From: Amborella trichopoda
Taxonomy: Eukaryota > Streptophyta > Magnoliopsida > Amborellales > Amborellaceae
NCBI RefSeq assembly: GCF_000471905.2
Contig: NW_006498549.1
Location: forward strand, 5,291,070 to 5,355,069
Direction of reading: 5' to 3'
Length of the DNA stretch: 64,000 nt
In this document: positions 35,846 through 61,991 of the stretch, piece by piece
Position numbering within the stretch: the first letter of the stretch is position 1
Layout: each line of letters begins with the position of its first letter
Program-made: the position numbers and the translations under genes
The notes under the pieces: model-generated
Seen by the model: the letters and a program-made list of their open reading frames with translations, nothing else
What the model was told of the DNA's origin: nothing
The model's database searches: none

Positions 35846-36990
35846 TTATGTTGTATTGTCTCTCTCATGCTTACACACAGTCGCGTTTTGGATAAGCCAA
35901 TTTTTTCTTTGACTTTTTATTCTATGTTTTGGCCCTTTTTCATATTAGAGAAAAATGTAATTATGGCTCCAAAAAAAGTTGCCAAATATATTTTTATGTA
36001 AAATAGTCTGGGTATACAAAATATGATTTTAGATACCCTAGATTCAAACAACCCATAAGAGATTTTAACTATTAACAATGGAAGAAGTGATTCTTCTATA
36101 AACAAGCACTTTGATGGCCATGTTCCATGACCTAAAAGGGCATTTGAACATTTAATATAAAAAGGCTCAAACCTCTCATTCTGTGGAACAAATTAGTGAC
36201 ATTCTCTCTCCAAAAATATTTGTTTCTCACAAAAGGAAAAAGAAAACTTTTGCAATTTGAGGTTTTTGTTATAGGTGTGGATTTGAACAAAATATATCAC
36301 AATTTTGGACATTCAGTTTAAATATATCATGAGGATAAATTTGCCCGGAGTCCTTTATGCCAACTACTTTCTATCAATATGGGGCAAATATTATCTTGAA
36401 GCATTGTAGATGTTACTCAAACATGGTAGGTCTCTTTGTTTCACTTACTATTTCGAATTAGAAAATCTCCTCAGTTATAGCTTTGTATTGATGAATGTGT
36501 TCTTCAATTCGCCCATTTCATCCACTCCTATGCTTCCAAAACTCCAATTGGTATTTGATTGTGGTAGAAGAATAGGCAGTTTTATGCTCATAGCTTTTGC
36601 AAATGCAAATGCTTGCAAATGTGATCCTCATCTAATGGAATCAAGGGTACCCCCATGACTCACATCTTCCCGATTTTATCTTTTACCTCAAGATTATTGC
36701 AAGCCACATTCTCTTGAGTTATAATGTAGGAAATCATCTTAACAGTGGAGAAGTTCATAACGATGGCAAACAAATGATCAGCTTCTTTCTACAAGGTGTA
36801 GTTTGTCATTCCCGTTTAAATGCCTCTATCCCCAAAAAAAAAAAAGTTATATATATATATATATATATATAAAAGAAAAAATAATTTTTTTTGATCTCCC
36901 AGCTGTCCCATATGCATGCTATTTTTCCAAATATACAAGCAGTTTATAAAAGAAATGTTTGAAAGAAATGTTTGATGCCTCTCCTAGACA
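35846..36990. other. Unassigned DNA
   Basis: AT-rich; no coding similarity. Contains a (TA)n microsatellite at 36848-36871. Confidence 0.5.
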
Positions 36991-37002
36991 CTTACATGTA
37001 AT

Positions 37003-37432
37003 CAGTATTTTAAAAATCGGTTCGGGCGGACTACTCGACCCATGCCCCAACTGAGTACTCGCCCGAGTCCGAGTAACTAAAGCCAAGTAGAGCCAAGTAT
37101 TGTAGCAGCTGAAAACTATTAATCAAATAAAAAATCTTTAAAACAAGGAAAAATATATTCAAAGTAAAATTTAATAAAACCCAACTTATTGTAGTTAAAA
37201 ATGTAGCGAAAAAATAAATTTAAAAAATCAAGTTTGTGATTGGGGGTATTTTTGAAATTTTCTTTTAAAAAAGATGGAAAACAGGTTACATATATATTTC
37301 TTATTTTCTTAGATTTTTTTTGTAATTATTTCCTTTTATTTTAAGATCTCCGAGTTGGACTTTCAACTCAGGCTCTAGAAAGCCTGAGCCCAATTAACTC
37401 AGCCGAGTCGAAAATTGACTTTTCAAATACTG
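37003..37432. mobile_element. Non-autonomous hAT MITE with perfect 8-bp TSD
   Basis: 430 bp. Left end CAGTATTTTAAAAATCGG; the right end read inward is CAGTATTTGAAAAGTCAA. The target duplication CATGTAAT is identical on both sides (36995-37002 and 37433-37440). Terminal CAG and an 8-bp TSD are hAT hallmarks. Subterminal GACTACTCG / CCGAGTCG words continue the inverted repeat. No ORF. Confidence 0.93.
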
Positions 37433-37440
37433 CATGTAAT

Positions 37441-38360
37441 AATATATCTATCCTCTACTTCAATAATTGACAAGTAGAGAAACCCACCAAATAATTTCAC
37501 ATAAATTGCAACAATTTTTTCTGTCGTTTGTGAGTCACCTGGTGACACTCGTCTTTCATCTTTCATCAAAATCAGTTGTATGAATTAGTAGAAGTAATAA
37601 TGTGACCCTAACCGTCGTGGTTGGACCGTTTGGTAGACCTGTCTCTACTTACAACGACAGGTGTAGCATGCTTAAAGAGAAACAGCTCTTCCCTATGTCT
37701 TCTTCTATGCAAAAATATGAAGTGTTCCTTAAATATACCTACTTTAACTGTAAATTCCTAATTTTGCATAACACTTGGGCCAATTTTAAAAAACAAACCA
37801 TTTGAGTAGGATTCCTCGAGGGTTTCAAAAAATCAGGCATGCTGTACTTGCCTTTTGCATAAATGCAGTTTTCCTTAGATTCTTGAAAATGAATTTTCAC
37901 AACCAATGGCAAAATCTACCAGAACAAATTGTTACGTGGAATTTGCTAAAATAATCTAGTAGTTAATAACCACTTCCTCAAACAACAACATCTAACCCTC
38001 TATCTAATTCTTTTCTCTCTACCCACCTCTTTGTTGCTTTAATCTCACTCAGGCAAATGCACTGATCAAAAAATGTATCAACCATCTACTTTTTCTTTGC
38101 AAACTTAGGGCTATTTGGATCTCTAGAAAAATATAGGATTGGTTTTCCCGATAGATTGCTCATTTCTACCATTTGAATTCAAAATCTAAGGTGGAAATTC
38201 TATTCTGCCAAAAATTTCTTTCTCGATTTTCAACGGAAAATACATAAATTATTTTTTCCCCACAAACTGAAAACTTAATTTCCTCGTCAAATTCCTTAGA
38301 TAGCCGAACATAAAAAATTAAAACGAAGGCCTAAAGAAATAAGGGCAACCTCTTTCTTTG
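37441..38360. other. Unassigned DNA
   Basis: AT-rich; no gene, repeat or element ends recognised. Confidence 0.5.
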
Positions 38361-38364
38361 AAAA

Positions 38365-39112
38365 ACGTTGACTCGAATTGAAATTGGCCAATCCGGATCA
38401 AGAATCGGTAGGATCGGTCTAGTTCTCGATAGGAACTAGTTCCCCAACCGGCTGGTTCCGTTAGGAAATTGAACAACTAATTCCCACATTCTTATTTTTT
38501 TCATTTTTTATTTTTTATTTAATTTATTTATTTCTTTTAGCAGATTCCATTGGCCCGGTCACCGATTCAAACTAGTTTTTAGGATGGCCTGTTGAGACGT
38601 CCGATCTAGTTTTCTAACCTAACTCCCCTAACCCAACTCTCTCTTTCTCTTCTCATTCTAAAAAATCCATGTATGTGTTTTTCATATCTCTATCTATCTC
38701 TGCCTATTCATAGAAATCCCTTGTTACTTGCATCTCGATCTAGTCATTTCTTTATCTATCTCTACCGCATTTTCCTCTCTAGAGAGTCCTTCGCATTTAA
38801 CCCCTTTTCCAATTAGAAGTTATTTTCCAGATTGCATCCTTTAAAAATGCAAACTAGACGAGTGAATCAACCATCCAAGAAATTGGTCTAGATCGGCGGA
38901 TCTGATCTGGCCGAGAATACTAGCTAATAAAAAAAAAATTGAAAAAAAAAAAAAAAAAGTGGGAACCGAGCGACCGGCTGAAGTAGCCGAGTGAACCGGC
39001 CATTGCTGTGGGGAACCAATCGATCCCTAGTTCTGAATGAGAACCAGACCAATCCCACTAATTCTCGATCTGAATCAGCCGGTTCTAATTTGGATCAACA
39101 TTTTCTTGAACA
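38365..39112. mobile_element. Non-autonomous element with ~100-bp inverted ends
   Basis: Left arm (about 38365-38460) and right arm (about 39000-39112) are diverged inverted copies: GTTGACTCGAATT pairs with AATTTGGATCAAC, and TCTAGTTCTCGATAGGAACTAG pairs with CTAGTTCTGAATGAGAACCAG. Interior is AT-rich with an A-run; subterminal CCGGCTGGTTCC words fit hAT-like MITEs. No TSD was confirmed. Confidence 0.68.
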
Positions 39113-39212
39113 TTGATCCATATGCTTATTCAAATAGCGAAAATCTATTTTATAAGAAATATTTTTCTAAAAATAGTTTATTTTCAAACAATTTTTTCTA
39201 GGGATCCAAATG

Positions 39213-39505
39213 GAGTGTTCTAAAACCCGGATCGGTGCGGCGGATCATTCCCCATAGGTCCGTGTCAGATCATAGGATCTGTGATATGAAATGGGTTTGG
39301 TTTGATACAAATCAATAATCTAGAAAAATAATTAAGTCAATAAAATAAACTAAAAATTAAAATGGGTGTTTTTGGGGTGAGAATTTAGAGGAGACATAAA
39401 AAAATATAATATAAGCTTTAAAAAAAAGGAATATATATATATATATATAAAAGTGGGGTTTTATGGTGAACTTGGTTGGAAATCGTCGGGTTTTAAAACA
39501 TCGGA
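39213..39505. mobile_element. Small inverted-end element (MITE)
   Basis: Left end GTGTTCTAAAACCCGGATCGG; right end read inward CCGATGTTTTAAAACCCGACG. The ~290-bp interior contains a TA microsatellite (about 39433-39451). The AAAACCCGG ends resemble hAT MITEs. No clear TSD. Confidence 0.6.
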
Positions 39506-39509
39506 TAAA

Positions 39510-40060
39510 ACCAAGAAAATAAAAACCCTCCCTCAGTGTGTAAGAGAGCCTTGGCTTCCACCCTAAGATGAGTATTTGGATGGATAAAGAAGCAAAAGGG
39601 TTTCTTTCTCCATGTACATTTCTAATTTTTAAGTCAAAGTTTTTGAGACACTAGTCACCTAAGCAAATCATAAGTTTGAGAAATGATTATACGCATAATT
39701 GGTAATTAGCAGTAAACCCACCCATCATGAGAATATGAGTTTCCCCCCACTTTCACGTGTGGTGTGTGAACACCCCCAACAGGTAGTCAAGGAATGAATT
39801 CGAATTTGAGGTCAACCATTCCTTACATGCGGACCCCACCATTTCCTTTACTCTATTAGGGCCATTCAACTATTGGAAGGCAGGGAAAGCCTTATTTGCC
39901 TAGTATATATAATTAGAATTTCACCTACAATGTCACTTTACAATTTATAAGTGAAAGTGGATGGTTGGAAGTGTGCTACGAACTTTACTAATAAATAAAT
40001 AGATATAAAACCGTTGTGGATCCCAATCTTTGTGTTCTCCTATATAGGATTATTAGGGTC
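39510..40060. other. Unassigned DNA
   Basis: No gene or repeat recognised. Confidence 0.45.
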
Positions 40061-40084
40061 TCAATGAGAGTATGTCTTTTGGAT

Positions 40085-40150
40085 CATAATATGTCAAGAT
40101 TTGTAGAGCTCACCCCAAATAATTGAAAAAAAACTCTGATAATGAGGATG
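40085..40150 (+). mobile_element. RTE LINE tail fragment
   Basis: GTAGAGCTCACCCCAAATAA then TTGAAAAAAAACTCTGATAA and TGAGGATGAG resemble the conserved RTE 3' tail (GACCCCAAATAGTTGGGA..AAGGCTCTGATGATGATG) seen at 20.25 kb. Only the tail is recognisable. Confidence 0.6.
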
Positions 40151-40561
40151 AGCTATAAACTTATTGTCTTACCCCTTAAAAGGAGGGGCATATGAACATC
40201 AATTGACAACTTCCAATTTTACACCGTATTTCTAGCCGGTTAAATTCAGACAATTACTTTGATATGTTCGTATCGCCGGAAAAGCCAAAGGGTCAACAAG
40301 GCAGTTTTTATTGCAACTACTCTAGATATATTTTGATAACATTCTTTTTCGATTGAGTACGGCTTCAACCATTCACAGAGCTAGAGTTTAAGGTGATTAC
40401 AACATGTTATATTTAAGGTAAAATATATTCTAACAATGTTTCATACAAGGTTTTGTATGCATGATGAAAAAGAGTGTTCCAACTAAGGGTTCAAGCAATT
40501 ATGTTGTTAGTTGTGAGTTGTGACCAGGTTATAACACTTGCTTCAATCTTGGTCAAGCTTT

Positions 40562-42845
40562 TTATTTGGGGTGCACTTAGCATACGGATTCATCTGTAGC
40601 GGTAGAGGTAAGGTGAACCCTCAAATTTTATCATGGTATATAATTTTGATGTAATTTTGGATCATTTCAAAATCTATTTCTATATCTAATTATAAAATTT
40701 TAAATTTAAAACATGGTTAAAATCAAGTAGATCTATAAAACATATGAAAAAAGATCTATAAACATATGAAAATCTTGAAACTGGACTATGTAGATAATAT
40801 GTTGTAAAATACACTATTTTTTAGACTTAAAATCTTTTTATTTTTCATGATCATACATCTCGATTTTTGAAGTGCATCCGTAGCTATAGAGGTAAGGTTG
40901 CATCCTTATATAAACTTTTTCCTTTTATTTATCGTGTAGACACTAAAGATGAAGTGTTATATCACTTTGCTTAAATCTTGGTTTGAGCTTTTTATAAGTC
41001 TTTGTTGGACGCTCAATATGAAGTTACATGATGCTTGCATATTCTTTTTATTTTCTTTTTTTTCTCCAAATGTTCCATCAGTGATGCTTGCATCATGCAT
41101 TACTAAGTGCCATCTCTCACACGTGCACAGTACAAGGTTAAACCTAAACCCTAAACCCCAAAAACCCATCTAGTGTGTTTGTCCTTTGTAAAACAAATTA
41201 CATCGATTTATTACCTTTGAGAGAATCTAATTATAAACAAAGAACTACATTAGCTTGAGATTATTGGGGCGGCACAAAGATTCATCCCACAAAGTCCTCA
41301 ATAAACATTTCCTTAGTGAGAAAAAAATCGCATAAATATATGGACCCAGTTTCTATGTGGCTAAGCCCGTATAGGTAGAAATGTGGGCTTCTTAATAAAT
41401 CTATTTTGGAGATAGGTTTTAAGACTTAAATTTTAAGGATATGTAATCGCTAACATGGAGATCATGAATATATAATAAATAAATTAATTTTCAAATCTAA
41501 AAATAATAATTCTAGTAAAAAAACACTTGGGCCGTTAGTTTCCATCGTTTTTAGATGGAACACCTAGTTGCATCTATCTTTAAGATAGATGCTTTATACT
41601 TTTTGGACCGCATATATAGAAGTGAGGTCCAGCTTGAATGAAACAATTTTTCTAAATATATTTCTTTTTAAAAGAATTAAGTGTAAGACACCACTACATT
41701 TGCTTAAGATGGGGAAAAGAGAAAATAAATGTGTGGAGTTGGTAAGGGCTGGGTTTGGGATGGGCCTAGGTCCTAGTTAGGCTGAGCCAAACAAAATAAC
41801 CTAAAAGCAGTAAGAGAAACTTTTGGGTAAGTTTGCTAGGCTTGATCAGATGTGGCCTGCCTCGGTCAACCCTGCAATCTATATTTTGTGGCTAGCCCTG
41901 GCAATAACCTTGGCCGGACCTAGTCCCCATAGGGGTGGCCTATGCTTAGCCCGGCCCCGTCAGGCGAAAGTGGCCTTCCCTCGACCTGAACTTAGCCCGA
42001 TCAGGCTTGCAGAGCTAGATAAAAGAAAATGCATGAAAAAGAAGTAAAGAAAAAGGAAGATGAGACCCGTAGAAATAGGGCAAGCCCTGATGTGGCCCTT
42101 AGTTTTCTTAGGGTTGGGTTGAGGGTGGGCCGGGCTGCCCGGCTCCGCTTGGTCCATCATCTCCCCCATTGTGGCACACAACCCGTGGGGACCATTCCAA
42201 GATCTAAAATGGGGCGCCACCTTCTATTCAAGGTTCTTGGGGTGTGGGAAAGCAAAGGATGGAGGAGATGGCATTAATACCGGAGGACAGTTCGGATATA
42301 TTTCTAAAGATTGGGACTCTTCTAGTCAACCTTAAAGGAATAGCGCATACGTAGCTACGGTCAATTTTAAAAAGAAAATTGTTTCGTGCGGGCTGGACCG
42401 CATGACTACGTATGCCGTCCAAGAAAAAAAAGCGTAAAACATCCATGGTCTATCGAAAGGAAAAAGTTTATATAAGGATGTAACATGTAGAACTACGGAT
42501 GCCTTTAAAAAATCCTTTCGAAAAATGTAGTTTTGAAGTTTAGATGCATGATTATGAAAAATGAGATACATGACTATGAAAAATAAAAAGATTTTAAGTT
42601 TTATAAATAGTGTATTTTACAACATATTATCTACGCCGTTCATTTTTAAGATTTTCATATATTTATAGATCTACTTGATTTTAACCAATTTTGAAATTTT
42701 AAATTATATAATTAGATATAAAATAGATTTTGAGATAATCCTAATAATATTTTACATCAAAATTATATACCATGATAAAATTTGAAAGGCACCTTATATC
42801 TACACCTACGGAGGCGTCCGTATGCCAACTGCACCCATACCAAGA
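40562..42845. mobile_element. Large fold-back inverted repeat element
   Basis: The left arm (40562-40945, resuming about 41580-41660) and the right arm (about 42370-42845) are inverted copies. GGGGTGCACTTAGCATACGGA pairs with CCGTATGCCAACTGCACCC; AAATTTTATCATGGTATATA pairs with its inverse at about 42765; GATAATATGTTGTAAAATAC is mirrored at about 42612; CATCCTTATATAAACTTTTT is mirrored at about 42465; TTTTTGGACCGCAT/GTCCAGC is mirrored at about 42390-42420. An extra ~630 bp interrupts the left arm. A partial direct repeat with ~419-bp period starts at 40541/40960. No transposase; frames through the middle (41700-42250) are unrecognised. Confidence 0.8.
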
Positions 42846-43049
42846 TATTTTATTATTAGAATTATTATTTCTAATTTTTTTAAATTATTTATTTTTTTAT
42901 ATTCATAATCTCTTACACGTCCTTAAAAAAAGAGTTAAAAAATTCATTTAAAAAAGAAAAAAGTTTATATAGAGTCGAGGCTCTAAACAATTAAATTAGA
43001 GCCCGCCTAAGAAATATCACTCGAAGAGGTTGTTTTAATGCCTAAATAA

Positions 43050-43335
43050 CCTTAAATTGATCATCCTCGATATCAAGATGTATGGGTACAAAAAAAATAG
43101 ATTTCAAGTTTTGGAAATAATGTATATTTTGATAGTCAATTTTCAAGTTTTCATAGATTTGCTCTATCTACATTAATTTTTTAAGCTTTAAATTTTGTAA
43201 TTAGAGATGAAAATATATTTTAAAGCTATAACAAAGATTTTCAATATTGAAAGCACATTTCTCCGCACTATTTAAAGGTGCGCTCTACTTTAAATGTTTA
43301 GAGCCTCCGCTCTATACAAACTGCAGCCTTCCAAA
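43050..43335. repeat. Diverged extra copy of the fold-back arm
   Basis: Follows the order of 42560-42830 in the same orientation (AAAAATAGATTTCAAGTTTT, TTTTCAAGTTTTCATAGATT, GTAATTAGAGATGAAAATA, then CCTCCGCTCTATACAAACTG). It lies directly upstream of the adenylate kinase leader. Confidence 0.6.
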
Positions 43336-43399
43336 GACCTAGATTTATTAATAAGCCCGAATTTCTACATCTGCGGGCTTCGCCGCATAGAAACCGCGT

Positions 43400-43521
43400 C
43401 CTAATTAAAATCTCCGCCTGTGACCGGAACCTTTCCCCCACTTTTGACTTGCTATCCCAGCAACCCTCTCTCCCCTCCTGGTTCCATTTCCCTTTCTGTG
43501 TTTCTTGCTCTTGAGGTACAT

Positions 43522-43557
<36 letters not shown>

Positions 43558-43589
43558 AGAGAGAGAAAGAGAGTTCCAGAGAGCGAGAG
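43400..43589 (+). promoter_or_regulatory. ADK: Adenylate kinase 5' leader with GA microsatellite
   Basis: The stretch just upstream of the start codon is CT-rich and then turns into a (GA)n run at about 43528-43590 that reaches the ATG. GA/CT tracts are common in plant 5' UTRs and core promoters. No clear TATA box was identified, and the transcription start cannot be placed from sequence alone. Confidence 0.5.
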
Positions 43590-58845
<15,256 letters not shown>

Positions 58846-58849
58846 CACC

Positions 58850-61800
58850 CACCAGAGCATTCAAGATCCACCAACCATTACCAATCATCACCTTACTAGA
58901 ACCACCATCACTCTTGACAACCTCTTCCCTCTAGAAACACCAGACACCACTGCAATCACCACCACTTTAGCTATCCCCTCCTAACATGTTCGCCCACCAT
59001 TCTAAGCCACCCCCTCCCCCCAGAACCTCTAACTTCTGCATCATTTTCAACCTGTTCCCCAACGCAGGAACCCCACCTTTACCAGCATATACCTCACTCC
59101 ATTAAGCAAAAAAATCCACCTTTTACCCCCAGAAACCAACACTATTTCATGCCAAACCCCTGCTCCATCCTCTTGAAACCACAAACGACATCACCAAATT
59201 TAGTCTTCATCTTCCCTAGGATACCCATACCTCTCCCAACCATCCCCCCCCCCCCCCCCTCCGTTCTCAAACCCTGCTAGTCTCCCTCTCGTAGTAGACA
59301 GAGAGCAAAGCCATAACTTTTACCCCCACCTCTCCTCAACGCTGCCTTGCCCAGCTCCTACCCCCATCCCACCATCCCCAGCTTATCCATCTCCTCCAAA
59401 TTGTACCACTAGAAGCTTTGCTCAAGTTGCAGCCACCACCCCAGCCAGACCCGCCCTGCAACCTGACCAATCCCACATCTCTCTTAGTCTCCACGCTGAT
59501 CATCATGTAACATTCTTAAATTCAGCTACTCATATCTGGCTCTCTTCAACTCAAGAGATTTCAGAGCACATTGCATCCGTAGAGAGCTCCTTCTTAGAAT
59601 CTTTCCATTCGCAACGAAATGATGTCAAAGGCATCAACCATTGGCTGCGGAAAATTTTCAACAACCCTCATGTAGTTTGCAAGCTCCTCCACAATGAATA
59701 GTACCTCATCTTTTCGCTTGACAATTCTTCACTAGAAATTCCTCCAAAAAACCTTTAGTTCAGCGGAGGTTTATTGTCCCTCCATAGATGGAATCAACAA
59801 TTGGGTGCTCAACAGAACATGAAGATTTGGATTATTCCTGAAGCTATTTGCTTCACCTCTAAACCAACAAAATTTTGAATTCCTTAAGAGATTGCTTTGT
59901 CCAATTTTTGTCGGTCCACTGGAAATCGTTGGGCTCTCTTCCTTTAGGTAAGATTTGTTTTTATTTCCTCAGTCTCGGAAGATCTTATTCCAACTTCTTT
60001 GATCCTTCATAGCAATGGTCTCTCGTACATCGTCTGTCTTAGTTCAGAGCCTCATTTGCCATGAACGCACTAGTCCAGAGCTTGATAGTTGGACTAAGGT
60101 TCATCGAAGGAATTGTGTCGCAAACCATGCTCCGGGGCCTTCTTTCACTGCCTGTCACTGTGTTCCAGACCATAGTCCGCAACATCCATACTTCGCCCAT
60201 CCATCTAATCTCGCACCGCGAGATACTCAACAAATTATTGCTAAGGGCAAAGGCCCTGCAAATAACCCTGACCCTGTTCACTTGTGTCAACATCATACAT
60301 ACTCCCCATCGTCAACTACAAACCGCTCAATACATTCTCTCCAATACTTTGACATATATGCCCTCTGAAAGAACCTTTAAATGCTGGGTGTCCTTTAGTG
60401 CCACCCGGCACTCCTCGCGCACCTCAAACACCATTCTCTGGCGCTCTGTTTACCTCCCTAATAAATGATGGGAGCCTTTCAATGCCACCTGCCACCTTTT
60501 TCTCCTCTCAAGCACTGCTTGCAGGCGCAAAGTCAACTCCCCTCATCAATGTTGAGTGCCTCCCGAGAATGGTTGGTCATCATGCCTCCTCATTGGCGAT
60601 GCCTTTAGGCGAAGCATTATTTCTTTATTTTAATACTGGCCCGTACGTCTCTCCATCCCAACCATCCACGTATTTCGAAATTCGCCAGATGCTGCCCCCT
60701 AGCCACCCTCTCTCCCCCATCAACCTGCTTCGCTAGCAAGTCTCATTAATCAGCTATCTCTTCCCTCTTCCCCCTCCTTCTGATTGAGACATCTAGCACA
60801 TCTCTTACTGTCCCCGAGGATAACCACTTTAACCTATCTCTTAATCTCTTTCTTCTTCCTCCTTCCTCACTGTCCTCTCCCCTTGTCCCCTTGACTTCTC
60901 TTCCCTCCTCAAAAAAACCACCCCCCATCACTGGCGTCTTGCAAACCTCATCTCTTTATCCCCTTTCTTTGGTTCCTTTCTCTTACTCCCCTTTGTCCCT
61001 CTCCCCACTTTCCTCAACCTCCGTCTCTACCATTCTGTTGTCCTCAGAATACCCCATCCTCCCTGTCCCTTCAGAAACTTTTGACCCTCCCTCTTCCCCT
61101 TAGATACCTTGCCGACAAAAGTAGAAGTCCTCTTACCCAGGGTGGCTACTTTACCAACCTATCTCAGAAGGTCAAGGCAGTCCTCCTCCAACCCAACCCC
61201 CTCCTCGAACAAGGCAACCCCAACCTCCAACTATAGCTTTTCGCGCTACTTATACCTACTGCCAAGGGTTCCCGTCCCCTTCTCCAAGCTCTTTTGTTAC
61301 CTCTTCTTTCTTTGTATGTTCCGAACCATCCCTGGACAAACCCACTCCTTCCTACCCCTTCGCCACCACCCTCCCCAGCCCACCAAGAACAGGTCTCCAA
61401 TACTCGGACCTGGATGACCTGGATGACCTTATACCTATCCCCCTTGAAATGCGGTTTGCTCTCAATGCAGCCCAAGCGTCTGAAGGCTGCCTTCCTCCTT
61501 GCATCCCACCCTTAACTAGTTCTTTCGCAAATCCTTCTTGTCCTCCATTCCCTAATTTGAGCCCCCTCTATCCCTGGCTCCCCTCTAGTCCTTCCCCCTT
61601 GGAATTCCGATTCCGACCCCTCCCCAAGATTCTTTTTTGGGAGTGGATTTCAACTCAGATGTCCAGTCCTCAGCCTCAGCAGACTCCATGGAGCTCAAAA
61701 GAATCAACAGAGGCACGCCACATATTTCCGCGATGATTAGTGATGTTGGTCTCTCTTAGGAGATGTCTTTGATTTGACGGACCATCTCAGGGTAGCTGTA

Positions 61801-61990
61801 GGAGCATCGCAGGTAAACCTCGCACCCAAATCTACTAGAGGTTCCTGCGGGCTAGTCAAGCTTCGCTCAGGGGTGAACTATGACGCCCCTAGGACTTCAG
61901 GGCAGCTGATCTCCCTCACTTCAATTCTTCCCCTTAGCCCAACCAAGAGGAGATCCGCTAGGAAATCCTCTCGCCACCCCAACTCGCCTA
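58850..61990 (+). pseudogene. L1-type LINE 5' region and ORF1 remnant
   Basis: Pro/Ser-rich, C-rich DNA with a C run at about 59244-59261. About 59515-59760 reads THIWLSSTQEISEHIASVES, HWLRKIFNNPHVVCKLLHNE and LSLHRWNQQLG in shifted frames, faintly like the DUF4283-type start of plant LINE ORF1. 60061-60468 holds a His/Thr/Leu-rich open stretch. 61449-61736 is the last sizeable open piece before ORF2. Several overlapping frames stay open because of composition. Left boundary uncertain. Confidence 0.6.
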
Positions 61991-61991
61991 G

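Noticed and set aside
60015-61736. Several overlapping + strand open frames treated as separate genes
   Set aside because: Their position just upstream of LINE ORF2 and their C-rich composition fit a decayed ORF1 and 5' region.
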